Notes: generated by a model not told the origin, from the letters alone. Numbered from the stretch's first letter, positions 43,933 to 53,126 are shown. The stretch is DNA of 64,000 nucleotides from Pleomorphomonas sp. PLEO (GCF_041320595.1 NZ_CP166625.1:1032501-1096500); one strand, 5' to 3'. Numbers and translations: made by a program.

Positions 43933-44516
43933 GCGACAAGCCCGAGCGCGCCGACGGCGAAACCGGCCAGGAAAATGATCAGCGCCCAGATGAATGCCGA
44001 GCCACGATCGGTTGCCCGGCCGTCCGTCGCCGGATTGCCGGTCGTCTCGCGACGGTCCAGGGCGGCGGTGCGCAACTTCTCCACCAGCGCGTCGCTTTCG
44101 AGCGAACGCTCGCGCTCGACGACCCGCTCGGCGATATAGTCGGTTACCGCGTCGGCAGTCGAATCAAGGTCGGCGCTCTCATGCAGCGTGAGGCGGCCGA
44201 GGCGGGTGTCTTTCAGGAGACGATAAGAGCGACGGTCGCGCGCCATCACCACATGCGTGGTGGGGTCGATCCAGAGGCGCGGCGGTGTCGAGCCCGCCAC
44301 CTCGCAAATGAAATAGGCATCATCGGTGGGCAGTTCGGCGAATACGCCTTGAAGCTCTTCCGCCAAAAGTGCCAACCGCGCCCGGTCGCCTTCGTGCAGG
44401 TCGGCATAGGCGTCGGCCCGCTCGCTCTCGGCAATGCGCATCCGGCGCACGGCGTCCGAAAGACGCCGGACTTTGCCATCGCCGACCTTGTTATCGCCTG
44501 CCTCGCCGCCAGCCAT
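43905..44516 (-). CDS. Conserved hypothetical protein with C-terminal TM helix
   Basis: 203 residues. A charged helical N terminus (residues 10-60) and a globular middle (LWIDPTTHVVMARDRRSYRLLKDTRLG) precede a helical linker and one C-terminal TM helix (FIWALIIFLAGFAVGALGLVAYAW), so it is tail-anchored in the inner membrane. I do not recognise a named family. Its 3' end overlaps the metallophosphoesterase gene by 28 bases. Confidence 0.7.
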   Translation of the reverse strand: MAGGEAGDNKVGDGKVRRLSDAVRRMRIAESERADAYADLHEGDRARLALLAEELQGVFAELPTDDAYFICEVAGSTPPRLWIDPTTHVVMARDRRSYRLLKDTRLGRLTLHESADLDSTADAVTDYIAERVVERERSLESDALVEKLRTAALDRRETTGNPATDGRATDRGSAFIWALIIFLAGFAVGALGLVAYAWFMVPG

Positions 44517-44744
44517 AGATCACCTTGTCGATTAGGTCCGATCTCGAAACTCTAGCCTAAAATCATACACGGATGGCGGAATTAGGACTAGCTTAACCAT
44601 TCTTCACCCACAGGGACCAACGCCACCTGGGGAAAACGGCTCCTTCAGCCCATCCAACTAGGGCTTGCCGTCCGGCTGCTCGTTGTGTTTGAAGTCTGCC
44701 ATCAAGCTCGGTGCCGTTAGGCAACCGTCGCGAGGAGGAAGGTC

Positions 44745-44987
44745 ATGAAGCCCGTTTTCATCCAGTTGCAGTGCGCGCCCGGCCAGACCTACGCGGTAGC
44801 GGATGCCATCTACGCCCTTGAGGTCGCTTCCGAACTCTATTCGACCTCGGGTGAATATGATTTGCTGATGAAGGTCTATGTCGACTCGTCGGCCCATGAC
44901 GACATCGGAAAGTTCATCAACGAGAAGATTTCGTCGATCCCAGGCATCGTGCGAACGCTGACGACGCTGACGTTCCGGGCGTTCTGA
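44745..44987 (+). CDS. Stand-alone Lrp/AsnC ligand-binding (RAM) domain protein
   Basis: 80 residues and only the RAM/ACT-like effector domain of Lrp regulators (VFIQLQCAPGQTYAVADAI, ASELYSTSGEYDLLMKVYV, IPGIVRTLTTLTF). There is no helix-turn-helix. Such small proteins bind amino acids or act by joining full-length Lrp oligomers. A very strong RBS (GAGGAGGAAGG) precedes ATG 44745, and it stands alone. Confidence 0.85.
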   Translation: MKPVFIQLQCAPGQTYAVADAIYALEVASELYSTSGEYDLLMKVYVDSSAHDDIGKFINEKISSIPGIVRTLTTLTFRAF

Positions 44988-45167
44988 AACCCGGCTCCGG
45001 AAGTCTGCCAGGACGGCTTTGGAGAACCGAAGCGCAGCGGATGCCGGGGCTTATGGGCGCAGGAAGGGGCAGGCTGGCGTTAAATTTATGGCGCCTCGCG
45101 AGAAACGGGTGGTTCGCGAACTCGGAAGGCATGAGTCTGCTCCGCATGTACAAACGGGAGCTCGATC

Positions 45168-45641
45168 ATGTCGTTCCGCATAACCGGTCTTTCACCCAGC
45201 CCCTACCAGCCGCTCTATGGTCTGTCCGGCGAAGAACTCGCAGCCCGAGGTGCGCTGCGCTACATCGTTGATGAGAAGCCCGGTTACCCGGACCGGATAG
45301 AAATGCGCGAGGGGGAAATCGGAGAGACGGTCCTGCTCGTCAACCATTTCAGCCAGCCGGCGGACAACCCCTATCGCGCTTCGCACGCAATCTTCGTTCG
45401 TGAAGGCGCCGAGAAGACCTACGACGCCGTCGATCAGGTGCCTGAGGTCATGAGAGGGCGTCTGTTATCGCTTCGGGCATTCGATCAAAACGACATGATG
45501 GTGGACGCGGATGTGATCGACGGAAACCGCGTCGAAACCATCATCGAGCGCTTCTTCTTCAATCCGGCCGTGAGCTACATCCACGTGCACAACGCAAAGC
45601 GCGGTTGCTACTCCGGCCGCGTTGATCGCGTGGACGGCTAA
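45168..45641 (+). CDS. DUF1203 family protein
   Basis: 157 residues matching DUF1203: the start SFRITGLSPSPYQPLYGLS, then GETVLLVNHFSQPADNPYRASHAIFVREGA and the conserved IHVHNAKRGCYSGRVDRV end. The function of the family is not known. An RBS (CGGGAG) precedes the ATG. No operon partner is evident. Confidence 0.82.
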   Translation: MSFRITGLSPSPYQPLYGLSGEELAARGALRYIVDEKPGYPDRIEMREGEIGETVLLVNHFSQPADNPYRASHAIFVREGAEKTYDAVDQVPEVMRGRLLSLRAFDQNDMMVDADVIDGNRVETIIERFFFNPAVSYIHVHNAKRGCYSGRVDRVDG

Positions 45642-45831
45642 AACCTCAGCGAGAGGGCAGTGATCGAGGAAGTGCGCGACCTAGGCGCGGGACAACAATT
45701 TCAGGCTCTCTTGGCCATGCCGCACCGCGTTTCTACGGACTGTCGGCGTGGCTCTGTCAGAGTGAGCTCGGCCCGGTGTGCCTCTCCATCAGCTGGAAAA
45801 GACTCCACCATCACCGCCTGGGGCTCACCAT

Positions 45832-46590
45832 CTAGCTGCCACTGCCGCTTTGGAGCGCCAGATGGGTAGCGCCGAGGATCGGGCCGGGCAGACCGTCCTT
45901 CTTGGCTTGGACGATGACGGCAAGACCGGCTGTGCCTTCCGGCGCCACGTCGGCGAGCGGCAGTTCCAGCGTCATCGCTTGGCCGGACCACATACCGATC
46001 GCCTGCATTCGGTCGACGACGTTGACGTAGGTGACCGACGTATCGCGATTTTCGCCAGAGCCGATGGGCACCGTCTTTGGCGGCAGGTAACCGGCGATCC
46101 ACACCGACGCTTCGCCCGAGTGTTCCTTGGCCGGCAGGGTAATGACGACGCGGTCATCCTGGATGCGGGCGGAGACGGCCAAGCTGGGCGACTCGCCATT
46201 GTCGTGCATGACGTCGAAGGAGGCGCGGATTTCTTCTTCGCGGCTGCCTATCACCGCGCTGCGGCCATTGAGCACGGCCTGCGGCGTAAAGACGGCATGG
46301 TCGGCGCGCGCTTTGGCATATTCACGTTGGCGACGGGTAAACTCCGGCTTGGCATAAGTATCGCGCCAGCCGAGGTAGTCCCAGTAGTCGACGGCGAAGG
46401 TCAGAGCGACGGTGTCGGGATCCTTGGCGAGGTGGGCGAGAACTTTGTCGGCCGGCGGGCAGGCGGAGCAGCCCTGGCTGGTGAACAGTTCGACCACATC
46501 GGCCGCCGAGGCGCTGCCGCTTCCAACTGCCAAGGCGACGCAGCAGGATGCCATGCTGCGAGCAAATCCGCCTAAGGTCCCGCGTCGCAT
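45832..46590 (-). CDS. DUF1223 thioredoxin-fold periplasmic protein
   Basis: 252 residues with a signal peptide (MRRGTLGGFARSMASCCVAL... to SGSASA). The mature start VVELFTSQGCSACPPADKVL carries a CxxC motif as in thioredoxin-like proteins, and the WDYLGWRDTYAKPEFTRRQ segment is a DUF1223 hallmark. A thiol role in the periplasm is suggested by the motif only. ATG 46590 gives the signal; the ORF up to 46698 is not family-like. The 190 bases after its stop hold nothing I recognise. Confidence 0.82.
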   Translation of the reverse strand: MRRGTLGGFARSMASCCVALAVGSGSASAADVVELFTSQGCSACPPADKVLAHLAKDPDTVALTFAVDYWDYLGWRDTYAKPEFTRRQREYAKARADHAVFTPQAVLNGRSAVIGSREEEIRASFDVMHDNGESPSLAVSARIQDDRVVITLPAKEHSGEASVWIAGYLPPKTVPIGSGENRDTSVTYVNVVDRMQAIGMWSGQAMTLELPLADVAPEGTAGLAVIVQAKKDGLPGPILGATHLALQSGSGS

Positions 46591-46728
46591 TGTCGTATCC
46601 AAGGCCAACCTCTTGCCGTTGTTCTTTACGAGAGCAACGAATACGACGATGGCGTGTGATGATCCACTCACGAGTGCTTGACCGAACCAATCGGTCAACG
46701 CTGGCCGCCGCCCGTTTATCTCATGGAA

Positions 46729-47112
46729 TCAGGCTGGATTCCGGAAAGCGGTCGCTTCGATCTCGATCTTCATTTCTGGACGTATCAGGCCGGCGATGAT
46801 CATCGTGGCAGCTGGCCGAATGTCCGAGAGCCAGCGGCCGACCACGGAAAACACCGGTTCGGCGTAAGCGGCATCCGTGACGATATAGCGGACACGCACC
46901 ACGTCGGACAGTGAGAAGTCGGCCTCGCCGAGCGCCTTGGCGATGGTCGCCATGGCGTTTTCCGCCTGGACCGATATGTCGTCCGGCATGGTCATGGTCG
47001 CGTAATCGTAGCCGGTGGTGCCCGACACGAAACACCAGGGGCCGTCGGCGACGGCGCGCGAGTAGCCGGCGACTTGCTCGAAGGGTGAACCGGTGGAAAC
47101 GAGCTGGCGCAT
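46729..47112 (-). CDS. RidA/YjgF-family protein
   Basis: 127 residues. It matches RidA proteins that hydrolyse reactive enamines/imines or related intermediates: the SPFEQVAGYSRAV start, FVSGTTGYDY, ENAMATIAKALGEADFSLSDVVRVRYIV and the PEMKIEIEATA end with the Arg-containing loop region. It lies after leuD with a terminator between, so it is probably a separate unit. Confidence 0.85.
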   Translation of the reverse strand: MRQLVSTGSPFEQVAGYSRAVADGPWCFVSGTTGYDYATMTMPDDISVQAENAMATIAKALGEADFSLSDVVRVRYIVTDAAYAEPVFSVVGRWLSDIRPAATMIIAGLIRPEMKIEIEATAFRNPA

Positions 47113-47130
47113 GGAACGGAACCTCATATG

Positions 47131-47156
47131 AAAACGCCCTCCGGAGAGGGCGTTTT
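47131..47156 (-). terminator. Terminator of leuD
   Basis: A perfect 11-bp stem (AAAACGCCCTC at 47131-47141 with GAGGGCGTTTT at 47146-47156) with a 4-base loop. It lies just beyond the leuD stop, and T-rich sequence follows on the minus strand. Confidence 0.85.
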
Positions 47157-47167
47157 GCCGGAGGAAA

Positions 47168-47773
47168 TCACGCCCAGGGATGGGTGGTGGCGTTCTTCGT
47201 CTCGAAGGCGGCGATCGCCGGCGCCTTCTCGAGCGTCAGGCCGATATCGTCGAGGCCATTCAGCAGGCAGTGCTTCTTGAACGGGTCGATGTCGAAGGAG
47301 ATGGAGCCGCCATCGGGGCCCTTGATCACCTGGTTGACGAGATCGACGGTCAGCGTGGCATTGGCGCCGCGCTCGGCGTCGTCCATCAGCTTCTTGAGGT
47401 CGTCGGGCGGGACGACGATCGGCAGGATGCCGTTCTTGAAGCAGTTGTTGTAGAAAATGTCGGCGAAGCTGGTGGAGATGACGCAGCGGATGCCGTAGTC
47501 GAGCAGAGCCCAGGGCGCGTGCTCGCGCGAGGAGCCGCAACCGAAGTTATCGCCAGCCACCAGGATTTCCGCCTTGCGATAGGCGGCCTTGTTGAGAACG
47601 AAGTCGGGGTTCTCCGAGCCATCCTCCCGGTACCGCATCTCCGAGAACAGGCCCGTGCCGAGACCGGTGCGCTTAATGGTCTTGAGGTACTGCTTGGGGA
47701 TGATCATGTCGGTGTCGATGTTGAGGATCGGCAGCGGCGCGGCGACCCCGGTGAGCACGTCGAATTTCTGCAT
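47168..47773 (-). CDS. leuD: 3-isopropylmalate dehydratase small subunit
   Basis: 201 residues. LeuD works with LeuC to isomerise isopropylmalate in leucine synthesis. The swivel domain motifs are present: [38 protein letters not shown] and [18 protein letters not shown]. leuC is not next to it. ATG 47773 has an AGGAC-type RBS. Upstream is a palindromic repeat that separates it from argC. Confidence 0.95.
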   Translation of the reverse strand: MQKFDVLTGVAAPLPILNIDTDMIIPKQYLKTIKRTGLGTGLFSEMRYREDGSENPDFVLNKAAYRKAEILVAGDNFGCGSSREHAPWALLDYGIRCVISTSFADIFYNNCFKNGILPIVVPPDDLKKLMDDAERGANATLTVDLVNQVIKGPDGGSISFDIDPFKKHCLLNGLDDIGLTLEKAPAIAAFETKNATTHPWA

Positions 47774-47843
47774 GATCTGTCCTTTCCCGAAAGCGACGTG
47801 CGTTCTGACGAACGCAAATCGTCGCTCCATCTCCAAGTGTCGC

Positions 47844-47886
47844 ATCGTTTTTACGGAAAACCGGTTCCCACTTTTCCGTACGATGC
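47844..47886. repeat. Intergenic palindromic repeat, second copy
   Basis: A 25-base core identical to that at 24674-24698, inside a longer hairpin (GCATCGT ... CGGAAAA / TTTTCCG ... ACGATGC). It lies between leuD and argC. Confidence 0.75.
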
Positions 47887-47893
47887 TAGGCAA

Positions 47894-48841
47894 TCAGCCG
47901 GGGAGGAGGCCTGTGGTGGCCGGCCGCCCCAGCATTAGATTGAGGTTCTGAACGGCGGCGCCGGAGGCGCCCTTGCCGAGGTTGTCGTAGAGGGCGACGA
48001 TCAGCGCCTCGTCGCCGGAGGCATCGGCGAAGACGTGAAGGCGCAGTTCGTTGGTGCCGTTGAGTGTCCGGGGATCAAGGCCGGCGAGCCGTTCGGTCGC
48101 CTCGAACGGCATGACCTTGACGAAGGTCTCGCCGGCATAGCGATCGGCGAGCAACTCGTGGATCGTCCGCGCCTTGAGGTCGGGCGCGACGGCCCACAGG
48201 CGAAGCGGCACGAAGTTTAGCATGCCCTGCGCGAAATTGCCCACCGACGGCTGGAACTGCGGCGCATGCGTGAGGCCGGTATAGACGGCCATTTCCGGCA
48301 GATGCTTGTGCTTGAACGTCAGGCCGTAGGGCATGAACGGCGCTGGATCGGTGGCGGACACATAGTCCTCGACCATTTTGCGACCGCCGCCCGAATAACC
48401 GGAGACGCCATTGTAGCTGAGCGCCGCCCCGTTGGGCAGGAGGCCGGCCTCGATGAGCGGACGAACGGCGGCAATCAAGCCTTGCGGCCAGCAGCCGGGG
48501 TTGGCGACGCGCTTCGATGCGGCGATCGCCTCGGCCTGGCCCTTGGCCATCTCGGCGAAGCCATAGGCCCAGCCCGGCGCGACCCGGTGAGCGGTGGAGG
48601 CATCGATGACCGCCGTGCGGTCGTTGTCGATCAGGCTGACCGACTCCTTGGCCGCGTCATCGGGCAGGCAGAGGATGGCGACATCGGCGGCGTTGAGCAG
48701 CCGGCGGCGTTCGTCCATGTCCTTGCGCTTGTCCGGATCGATGGCGAGCAAGTCGATATCGTCGCGGGCGGCGAGGCGGTCGCGGATCTGAAGGCCGGTG
48801 GTGCCTGCTTCGCCGTCGATGTAGATCTTCGCCCGCGTCAT
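47894..48841 (-). CDS. argC: N-acetyl-gamma-glutamyl-phosphate reductase, type 2
   Basis: 315 residues. It makes N-acetylglutamate semialdehyde in arginine synthesis. The N terminus KIYIDGEAGTTGLQIRDRL and the catalytic Cys in ANPGCWPQGL mark the short type 2 ArgC common in alphaproteobacteria. GVSGYSGGGRKM is also conserved. ATG 48841 is chosen; the upstream ORF to 49000 is not family-like. argG lies 8 kb away. Confidence 0.95.
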   Translation of the reverse strand: MTRAKIYIDGEAGTTGLQIRDRLAARDDIDLLAIDPDKRKDMDERRRLLNAADVAILCLPDDAAKESVSLIDNDRTAVIDASTAHRVAPGWAYGFAEMAKGQAEAIAASKRVANPGCWPQGLIAAVRPLIEAGLLPNGAALSYNGVSGYSGGGRKMVEDYVSATDPAPFMPYGLTFKHKHLPEMAVYTGLTHAPQFQPSVGNFAQGMLNFVPLRLWAVAPDLKARTIHELLADRYAGETFVKVMPFEATERLAGLDPRTLNGTNELRLHVFADASGDEALIVALYDNLGKGASGAAVQNLNLMLGRPATTGLLPG

Positions 48842-49031
48842 GCTCGTAGCCCGGAATTGGCCGGCTGCCGCCGGCACGTGATGGAAAGTCCGCCGCGGCG
48901 GATGCCGGGCGGAGCGCGAAGAGGCTTTACCATTATCGGCCGCCGCTGTCATGCGCCTTGAAAGGCCACCGCCGAGCAACGTTACGACGTGCCACAGCAA
49001 CAGCGGAAGATCTGTTGGCCATCGGTCGTCG

Positions 49032-49169
49032 TCAGACCGGCAGGATATAGGTGATCACAAGATAGGCGAAAAGGCCGACGGCCATGACCACCGCCAGCAC
49101 GCGCGCAATCTTGCGAGCGAAGATGACGTCGGGGTCTTCATTGTCGTTGGCGGGGTCGTCGAACTGCAT
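49032..49169 (-). CDS. Small single-TM membrane protein, 45 residues
   Basis: MQFDDPANDNEDPDVIFARKI followed by one TM helix (VLAVVMAVGLFAYLVITYILPV) at the C terminus. The acidic N terminus and positive RKIAR before the helix would set N-in topology. GGAG lies only 2 bases before the ATG, so initiation may be weak. Its role is unknown. Short membrane proteins of this design are often missed by gene finders. Confidence 0.55.
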   Translation of the reverse strand: MQFDDPANDNEDPDVIFARKIARVLAVVMAVGLFAYLVITYILPV

Positions 49170-49351
49170 GGCTCCGGCCCGGTCGAAAGGGTTTCGCTTG
49201 TATATAATCGCCCTTCGGGTACGGCCAAGCGAACAAAAGGGCTTGCATCGGGGTTAGCCTTCGGTCGACGTTTATTCCGTACCGTCCGCCCGGTCAGGCG
49301 ATTCCGCTTCAGGAGCTTCGCCAACCGGGTGGCACCGCCGACGAGGTTGCC

Positions 49352-49891
49352 ATGGCCAGGCTGTTTACCGCCCTCGAAATCCCCGCCGCGGCCGGCTTTC
49401 ATCTATCCCTACTCAAGGGCGGCCTGCCCGGCGCCCGCTGGATCGATCCGGCCAATTATCACGTGACGCTTCGCTTTATCGGCGACATCGACCACCGTAC
49501 CGCCGACGAGGTGGCCGCTGCGCTCGACCGCGTCTACAAGCCACCTTTCGAACTCAGCCTCAGGGGATTGCACTGCTTTGCCTCGGGTCGCGTACCCCAT
49601 TCGCTTGCCGTCAAGGTGGAGCCGACCGAGCAGCTGATCGAGCTGCAAGCCGAGCATGAGCGCATCATCCAGCGGCTCGGTCTGCCGGCTGAGGGGCGGC
49701 GCTATATTCCGCATGTGACGCTCGCTCGCTTCAAGGGCACGACGTCGACCGATGTTGCCCGCTGGCTATCCGAGCACGGCGACTTCATCGGCCCGCGCTT
49801 CCCGGTCGATCGCTTCGTGCTCTATTCGTCGCGCGCTTCGGTGGGCGGCGGTCCCTATCTGGTCGAGGAGGCCTATCCGCTGGCCGCCTGA
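49352..49891 (+). CDS. thpR: RNA 2',3'-cyclic phosphodiesterase (2'-5' RNA ligase family)
   Basis: 179 residues. The two HxTx motifs of the 2H phosphoesterase fold are visible: HVTLRFIGD and HVTLARFKG. The start RLFTALEIP is usual for ThpR (formerly LigT). It acts on 2',3'-cyclic RNA ends, with reversible 2'-5' ligation in vitro. No gene cluster explains its in vivo role. Confidence 0.9.
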   Translation: MARLFTALEIPAAAGFHLSLLKGGLPGARWIDPANYHVTLRFIGDIDHRTADEVAAALDRVYKPPFELSLRGLHCFASGRVPHSLAVKVEPTEQLIELQAEHERIIQRLGLPAEGRRYIPHVTLARFKGTTSTDVARWLSEHGDFIGPRFPVDRFVLYSSRASVGGGPYLVEEAYPLAA

Positions 49892-49893
49892 TC

Positions 49894-50020
49894 ATACCAA
49901 TTCGCGAAGATGCTGACGCATCCGCTCATTGACGTCATTGCCGATTTCTCATTTGCATCAGTGGCATGAGAAATCGGCAAGCAGAATACCAAGAGGCATT
50001 TTCAATGCATCTTGGTATCA
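49894..50020. repeat. Composite palindromic element between thpR and the phosphatase
   Basis: About 125 bases bounded by ATACCAA (49894-49900) and TTGGTAT (50012-50018). Inside is a perfect 15-bp stem (49938-49952 with 49966-49980, sequence TTGCCGATTTCTCAT). Next to it is a second imperfect 15-bp stem (49986-50000 with 50004-50018). It overlaps the stop of the phosphatase gene and may also terminate both convergent transcripts. Confidence 0.7.
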
Positions 50021-50485
50021 GTTGCCTGCGCGAACCTGTTCCACGAAGGCGCGGACGGCGCGGTCGCAGAGGTCGAACACGGCATCGAAGGCTTGCTCAT
50101 CCTCGTAATAGGGGTCGGGCACCTCGCTTGGGAGACCGAGTGCCTCTTCCAGACAGAGGCCGATGCGCGCCGTCGAACCCGCGGGCGCTAGCCGGCGGAG
50201 GTCGGCGACGTTCTGACGATCCATGCCGACGATCAGCTCGAAATCGGAGAAGTCTGTCTTTCGCACTTGGCGGGCGCGGAGAGGCGTCAAATCGACGCCC
50301 TTCTTCCGGGCGGCGGCGATGGCACGGGGATCGGGCGGATCGCCGGCGTGCCAGCCACCGATGCCGGCGCTGTCGACGCGCGTTGCGTGGGAGAGGCCGG
50401 CGGCCACGAGATGGTTGAGCATCAATCCCTCGGCGGTGGGCGAGCGGCAGATGTTTCCAAGGCAAATGAACAGGATCGAGCGCAT
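50018..50485 (-). CDS. Low-molecular-weight protein-tyrosine phosphatase
   Basis: 155 residues. The P-loop CLGNICRS (Cys8-x5-Arg14) is at the N terminus, and the general-acid Asp sits in VPDPYYEDEQAF. The VDSAGIGGWHAGDPPDPRA motif completes the family. In some bacteria such enzymes act on BY-kinases like Wzc; here the kinase gene is 34 kb away, so any link is speculative. Confidence 0.92.
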   Translation of the reverse strand: MRSILFICLGNICRSPTAEGLMLNHLVAAGLSHATRVDSAGIGGWHAGDPPDPRAIAAARKKGVDLTPLRARQVRKTDFSDFELIVGMDRQNVADLRRLAPAGSTARIGLCLEEALGLPSEVPDPYYEDEQAFDAVFDLCDRAVRAFVEQVRAGN

Positions 50486-50561
50486 GGCGCGGTTTTCGCC
50501 GTCCTGCGCCTTGCGGTCAAGACCGCCGCGATCATAGTGTTGTGCGTTGGAGTGTGGCGAA

Positions 50562-51200
50562 ATGAATTTCCTGCCGACCGATGGCGTGCTTGCCGCCTAT
50601 ACGCTGGCCGTGCTGGCGCTCAACTATACACCCGGGCCGGATATGGCGATGTTTGTCGGCACGGCGATTACTCGTGGCCGACGGGCGGGATTCGCCGCCT
50701 TCCTTGGTACCAGCAGCGGCATTCTCGTGCACACGCTCTTGGTGACTTTCGGCCTTGCCGCATTGCTCGCCGCTTCGCCGGTTGCTTTCGATGTGCTCAA
50801 GGTGGTCGGCGCGCTTTATCTTCTCACCGTCGCCATTGGCACCCTCCGTCATGGGAACCGCTTCGCGCCGGAAGGCGGTGTCTTGCCGCCCGAGCCGGCG
50901 ATCCGGCTCTATCTCAAGGGCTTGGCCGTCAATGTGCTGAACCCCAAGGTGGCGCTGTTCTTCCTGACCTTCCTGCCGCAGTTCGTCGAACCGGGCGATC
51001 CGGCTGCCCGAGGCAAACTGCTGTTCCTTGGCTTGTGGTTCTTGTCGGTGTCGACGCTGTCGATGTTGCCGCTCATTCTTGGGGCGAGTGGCGTTGCCGC
51101 TTTCTTCAAGGCGCGGCCAAAGGTGATGCGGGGCATCGACTATCTTTTTGCCGGTGTCATGGGGGCCTTCGCGGTGAAACTCGTCACTGCCCGTCTTTAG
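50562..51200 (+). CDS. LysE/RhtB-family amino acid exporter
   Basis: 212 residues, about six TM helices. The N-terminal LNYTPGPDMAMFVGTAITRGRRAGFAA and GILVHTLLV motifs, and the middle LKGLAVNVLNPKVALFFLTFLPQF, are diagnostic of LysE/RhtB exporters. ATG 50562 has GGAG 9 bases upstream. It exports an unknown amino acid or derivative. Its last bases overlap the convergent gene. Confidence 0.9.
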   Translation: MNFLPTDGVLAAYTLAVLALNYTPGPDMAMFVGTAITRGRRAGFAAFLGTSSGILVHTLLVTFGLAALLAASPVAFDVLKVVGALYLLTVAIGTLRHGNRFAPEGGVLPPEPAIRLYLKGLAVNVLNPKVALFFLTFLPQFVEPGDPAARGKLLFLGLWFLSVSTLSMLPLILGASGVAAFFKARPKVMRGIDYLFAGVMGAFAVKLVTARL

Positions 51201-51642
51201 GGTGGCGGCTTCCGGTCAGGAAAACGCCGTCAATGCCGGCCATTCGGCCAGCTGTCAGCCAGTAGACGAAGCCGCCAACGAAGCCGGCGGCGATCAGGAT
51301 GGCGATATTGCGTGGATCGTTATCGAGCGGACGCATCAGCGGCGCGATCCCGAGAGCTGGCAGGATGCCGAGGGCACCGCCGGCAACCAGATAGACAAGA
51401 ACCGAGCGCAAGCGGAACGCTTCGGTGACCACGATGACCACGGCCCAGGGGGTAAGGGCCATGGCGCCGAGATAACTGGCAGCCATGGCAGCGCCAACGC
51501 CGAAATTGCCCCAGAACCACAAGCTGTCGGCTGGGTCGGCAGGTTCAAAGCCGACCGAGGCGACCAGCATGAACAAGGCGGCGGCAATCACCGCCAGGAT
51601 GAAGCCGATCAGCGCGGCGAAGATGCGGCCGATCGCTCGCAT
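51184..51642 (-). CDS. Small four-TM membrane protein, function unknown
   Basis: 152 residues with about four TM helices (FAALIGFILAVIAAALFMLV, then MAASYLGAMALTPWAVVIVV and two more). No named family recognised. Its ATG overlaps the rlmN stop by one base, so it is probably co-transcribed and translated with rlmN. Its 3' end overlaps the LysE gene by 17 bases. Confidence 0.72.
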   Translation of the reverse strand: MRAIGRIFAALIGFILAVIAAALFMLVASVGFEPADPADSLWFWGNFGVGAAMAASYLGAMALTPWAVVIVVTEAFRLRSVLVYLVAGGALGILPALGIAPLMRPLDNDPRNIAILIAAGFVGGFVYWLTAGRMAGIDGVFLTGSRHPKDGQ

Positions 51643-52888
51643 CAGTCCTCTCCGTGGCCGGCCACCATGGCGCGCATGGCAAGATCGGCCTCGGTGAGGC
51701 CCGCCTCAAGCCGGAGCCGTTCGGTTTTCCTGAGGCGCTCGCTCTCGCTCTTCAGCTGGCCGCAGGCGGCGGCGATGTCGCGGCCGCGCGGCGTGCGGAT
51801 CGGCGAAGCGTAGCCAGCGTCGTTGACGAATTGGGCGAAGGCCTCGATCGTCTCCCAATCGGAGCATTCGTAGGTGGTGCCCGGCCAGGGGTTGAAGGGG
51901 ATCAGGTTGATCTTGGCCGGAATGCCCTTCAGAAGCTTCACGAGATCGCGGGCGTCCTCCAGGCTGTCGTTGACCCCCTTCAGCATCACATATTCGAAGG
52001 TGATGCGACGGGCGTTCGACAGCCCCGGGTAGGCGCGGCAGGCGTCCATCAGCTCTTTGAGCGGATATTTCTTGTTGATCGGCACCAGGACGTTGCGCAG
52101 GTCGTCGCGCACGGCATGCAGGGAAATCGCCAGCATGCAGCCGATCTCGTCGCCAGTGCGGGCGATATTCGGCACCACGCCGGAGGTGGATAGCGTAACG
52201 CGACGCTTCGATAGCGACAGTCCGTCGCCGTCCATGATGATCGCGAGCGCCTGCTTGACCGCGTCGAAATTATAGAGCGGCTCGCCCATGCCCATCATGA
52301 CGACGTTGGAAACAAGGCGCCCTTCGCTCGGAATGGCCGCGTCGGCGTTGGGTGCCACGTCCGGATAGTCGCCGAGCCGGTCGCGAGCCACCAGCACCTG
52401 CGCCACGATCTCCTCGGCGGTGAGGTTGCGGACCAGCATCTGCGTGCCGGTGTGGCAGAAGGAGCAGTTGAGCGTGCAGCCGACCTGCGAGGAAACGCAG
52501 AGCGTGCCGCGTCCTTCCTCGGGGATATAGACGGTTTCGATCTCCACCGGCTTGCCGGCGCCGCGCGGGGGAAGCGCATCAGCCATTTGCGCGTACCGTC
52601 GGCCGACACCTGTTCGGCGACGATCTCCGGGCGACCGACCACATAGGCGGCGTCAAGGCGGGCGCGCAATTCTTTGGCGACGTTGGTCATCGCCGAGAAC
52701 TCGCGCACACCACGCACGTAGATCCAGTGCCAAAGCTGGGCGACGCGCATCCGGAGCTGCCGCTCCTCGACGCCGATGGCAAGAAGCGCCTTGGCCATCT
52801 CGATCCGTGTCATGCCGACGAGCGACGGCTTTTCCGGCGCGGCGGCGGGAGAGACGGCAACAGGGCTGTGGTCGATGAGGGTCGACAT
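51642..52888 (-). pseudogene. rlmN: 23S rRNA/tRNA adenine-2-methyltransferase RlmN, interrupted by a -1 frameshift
   Basis: RlmN methylates A2503 of 23S rRNA and A37 of some tRNAs. The N-terminal part ([32 protein letters not shown] to [12 protein letters not shown]) is in one frame. The rest ([20 protein letters not shown], radical-SAM CTLNCSFC, then the ACGQL Cys) is in another. The break falls at a run of five C on the minus strand (52567-52571). One more C would give FPPRGAGK, exactly as in normal RlmN. All catalytic residues are intact in the downstream frame. This could be a sequencing error or a true mutation. The 3' part as a separate ORF could start at 52586 but would lack the N-terminal domain. 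ATG 52888 is the expected start. Confidence 0.85.
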
Positions 52889-53126
52889 GGGCGTTCGGTG
52901 AGTCCTGATGAGGTTGAAAGGGGCGAAAAAAGTCCGCCCGAAATGCAAGAACGGCCGCGGACGTCACCGTCCCGACCGTTCCCGGTTATGCGAAGCTATA
53001 TCAGAAAATCGGGAGAAACCCAAGCCGGCGGGGCAAAGCTGCCGCTCTGCCGACGCAGGTCTTATATTATCCCGCCCTCAGTCGCCGGCAGGCCTGCGGC
53101 CGTTGGCTTTGCCGCTCCGCAGGGCG

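Noticed and set aside
45642-45831. Possible gene between DUF1203 and DUF1223
   Set aside because: The only ORF here (45660-45869) has no RBS and overlaps the end of the DUF1223 gene; nothing recognisable.
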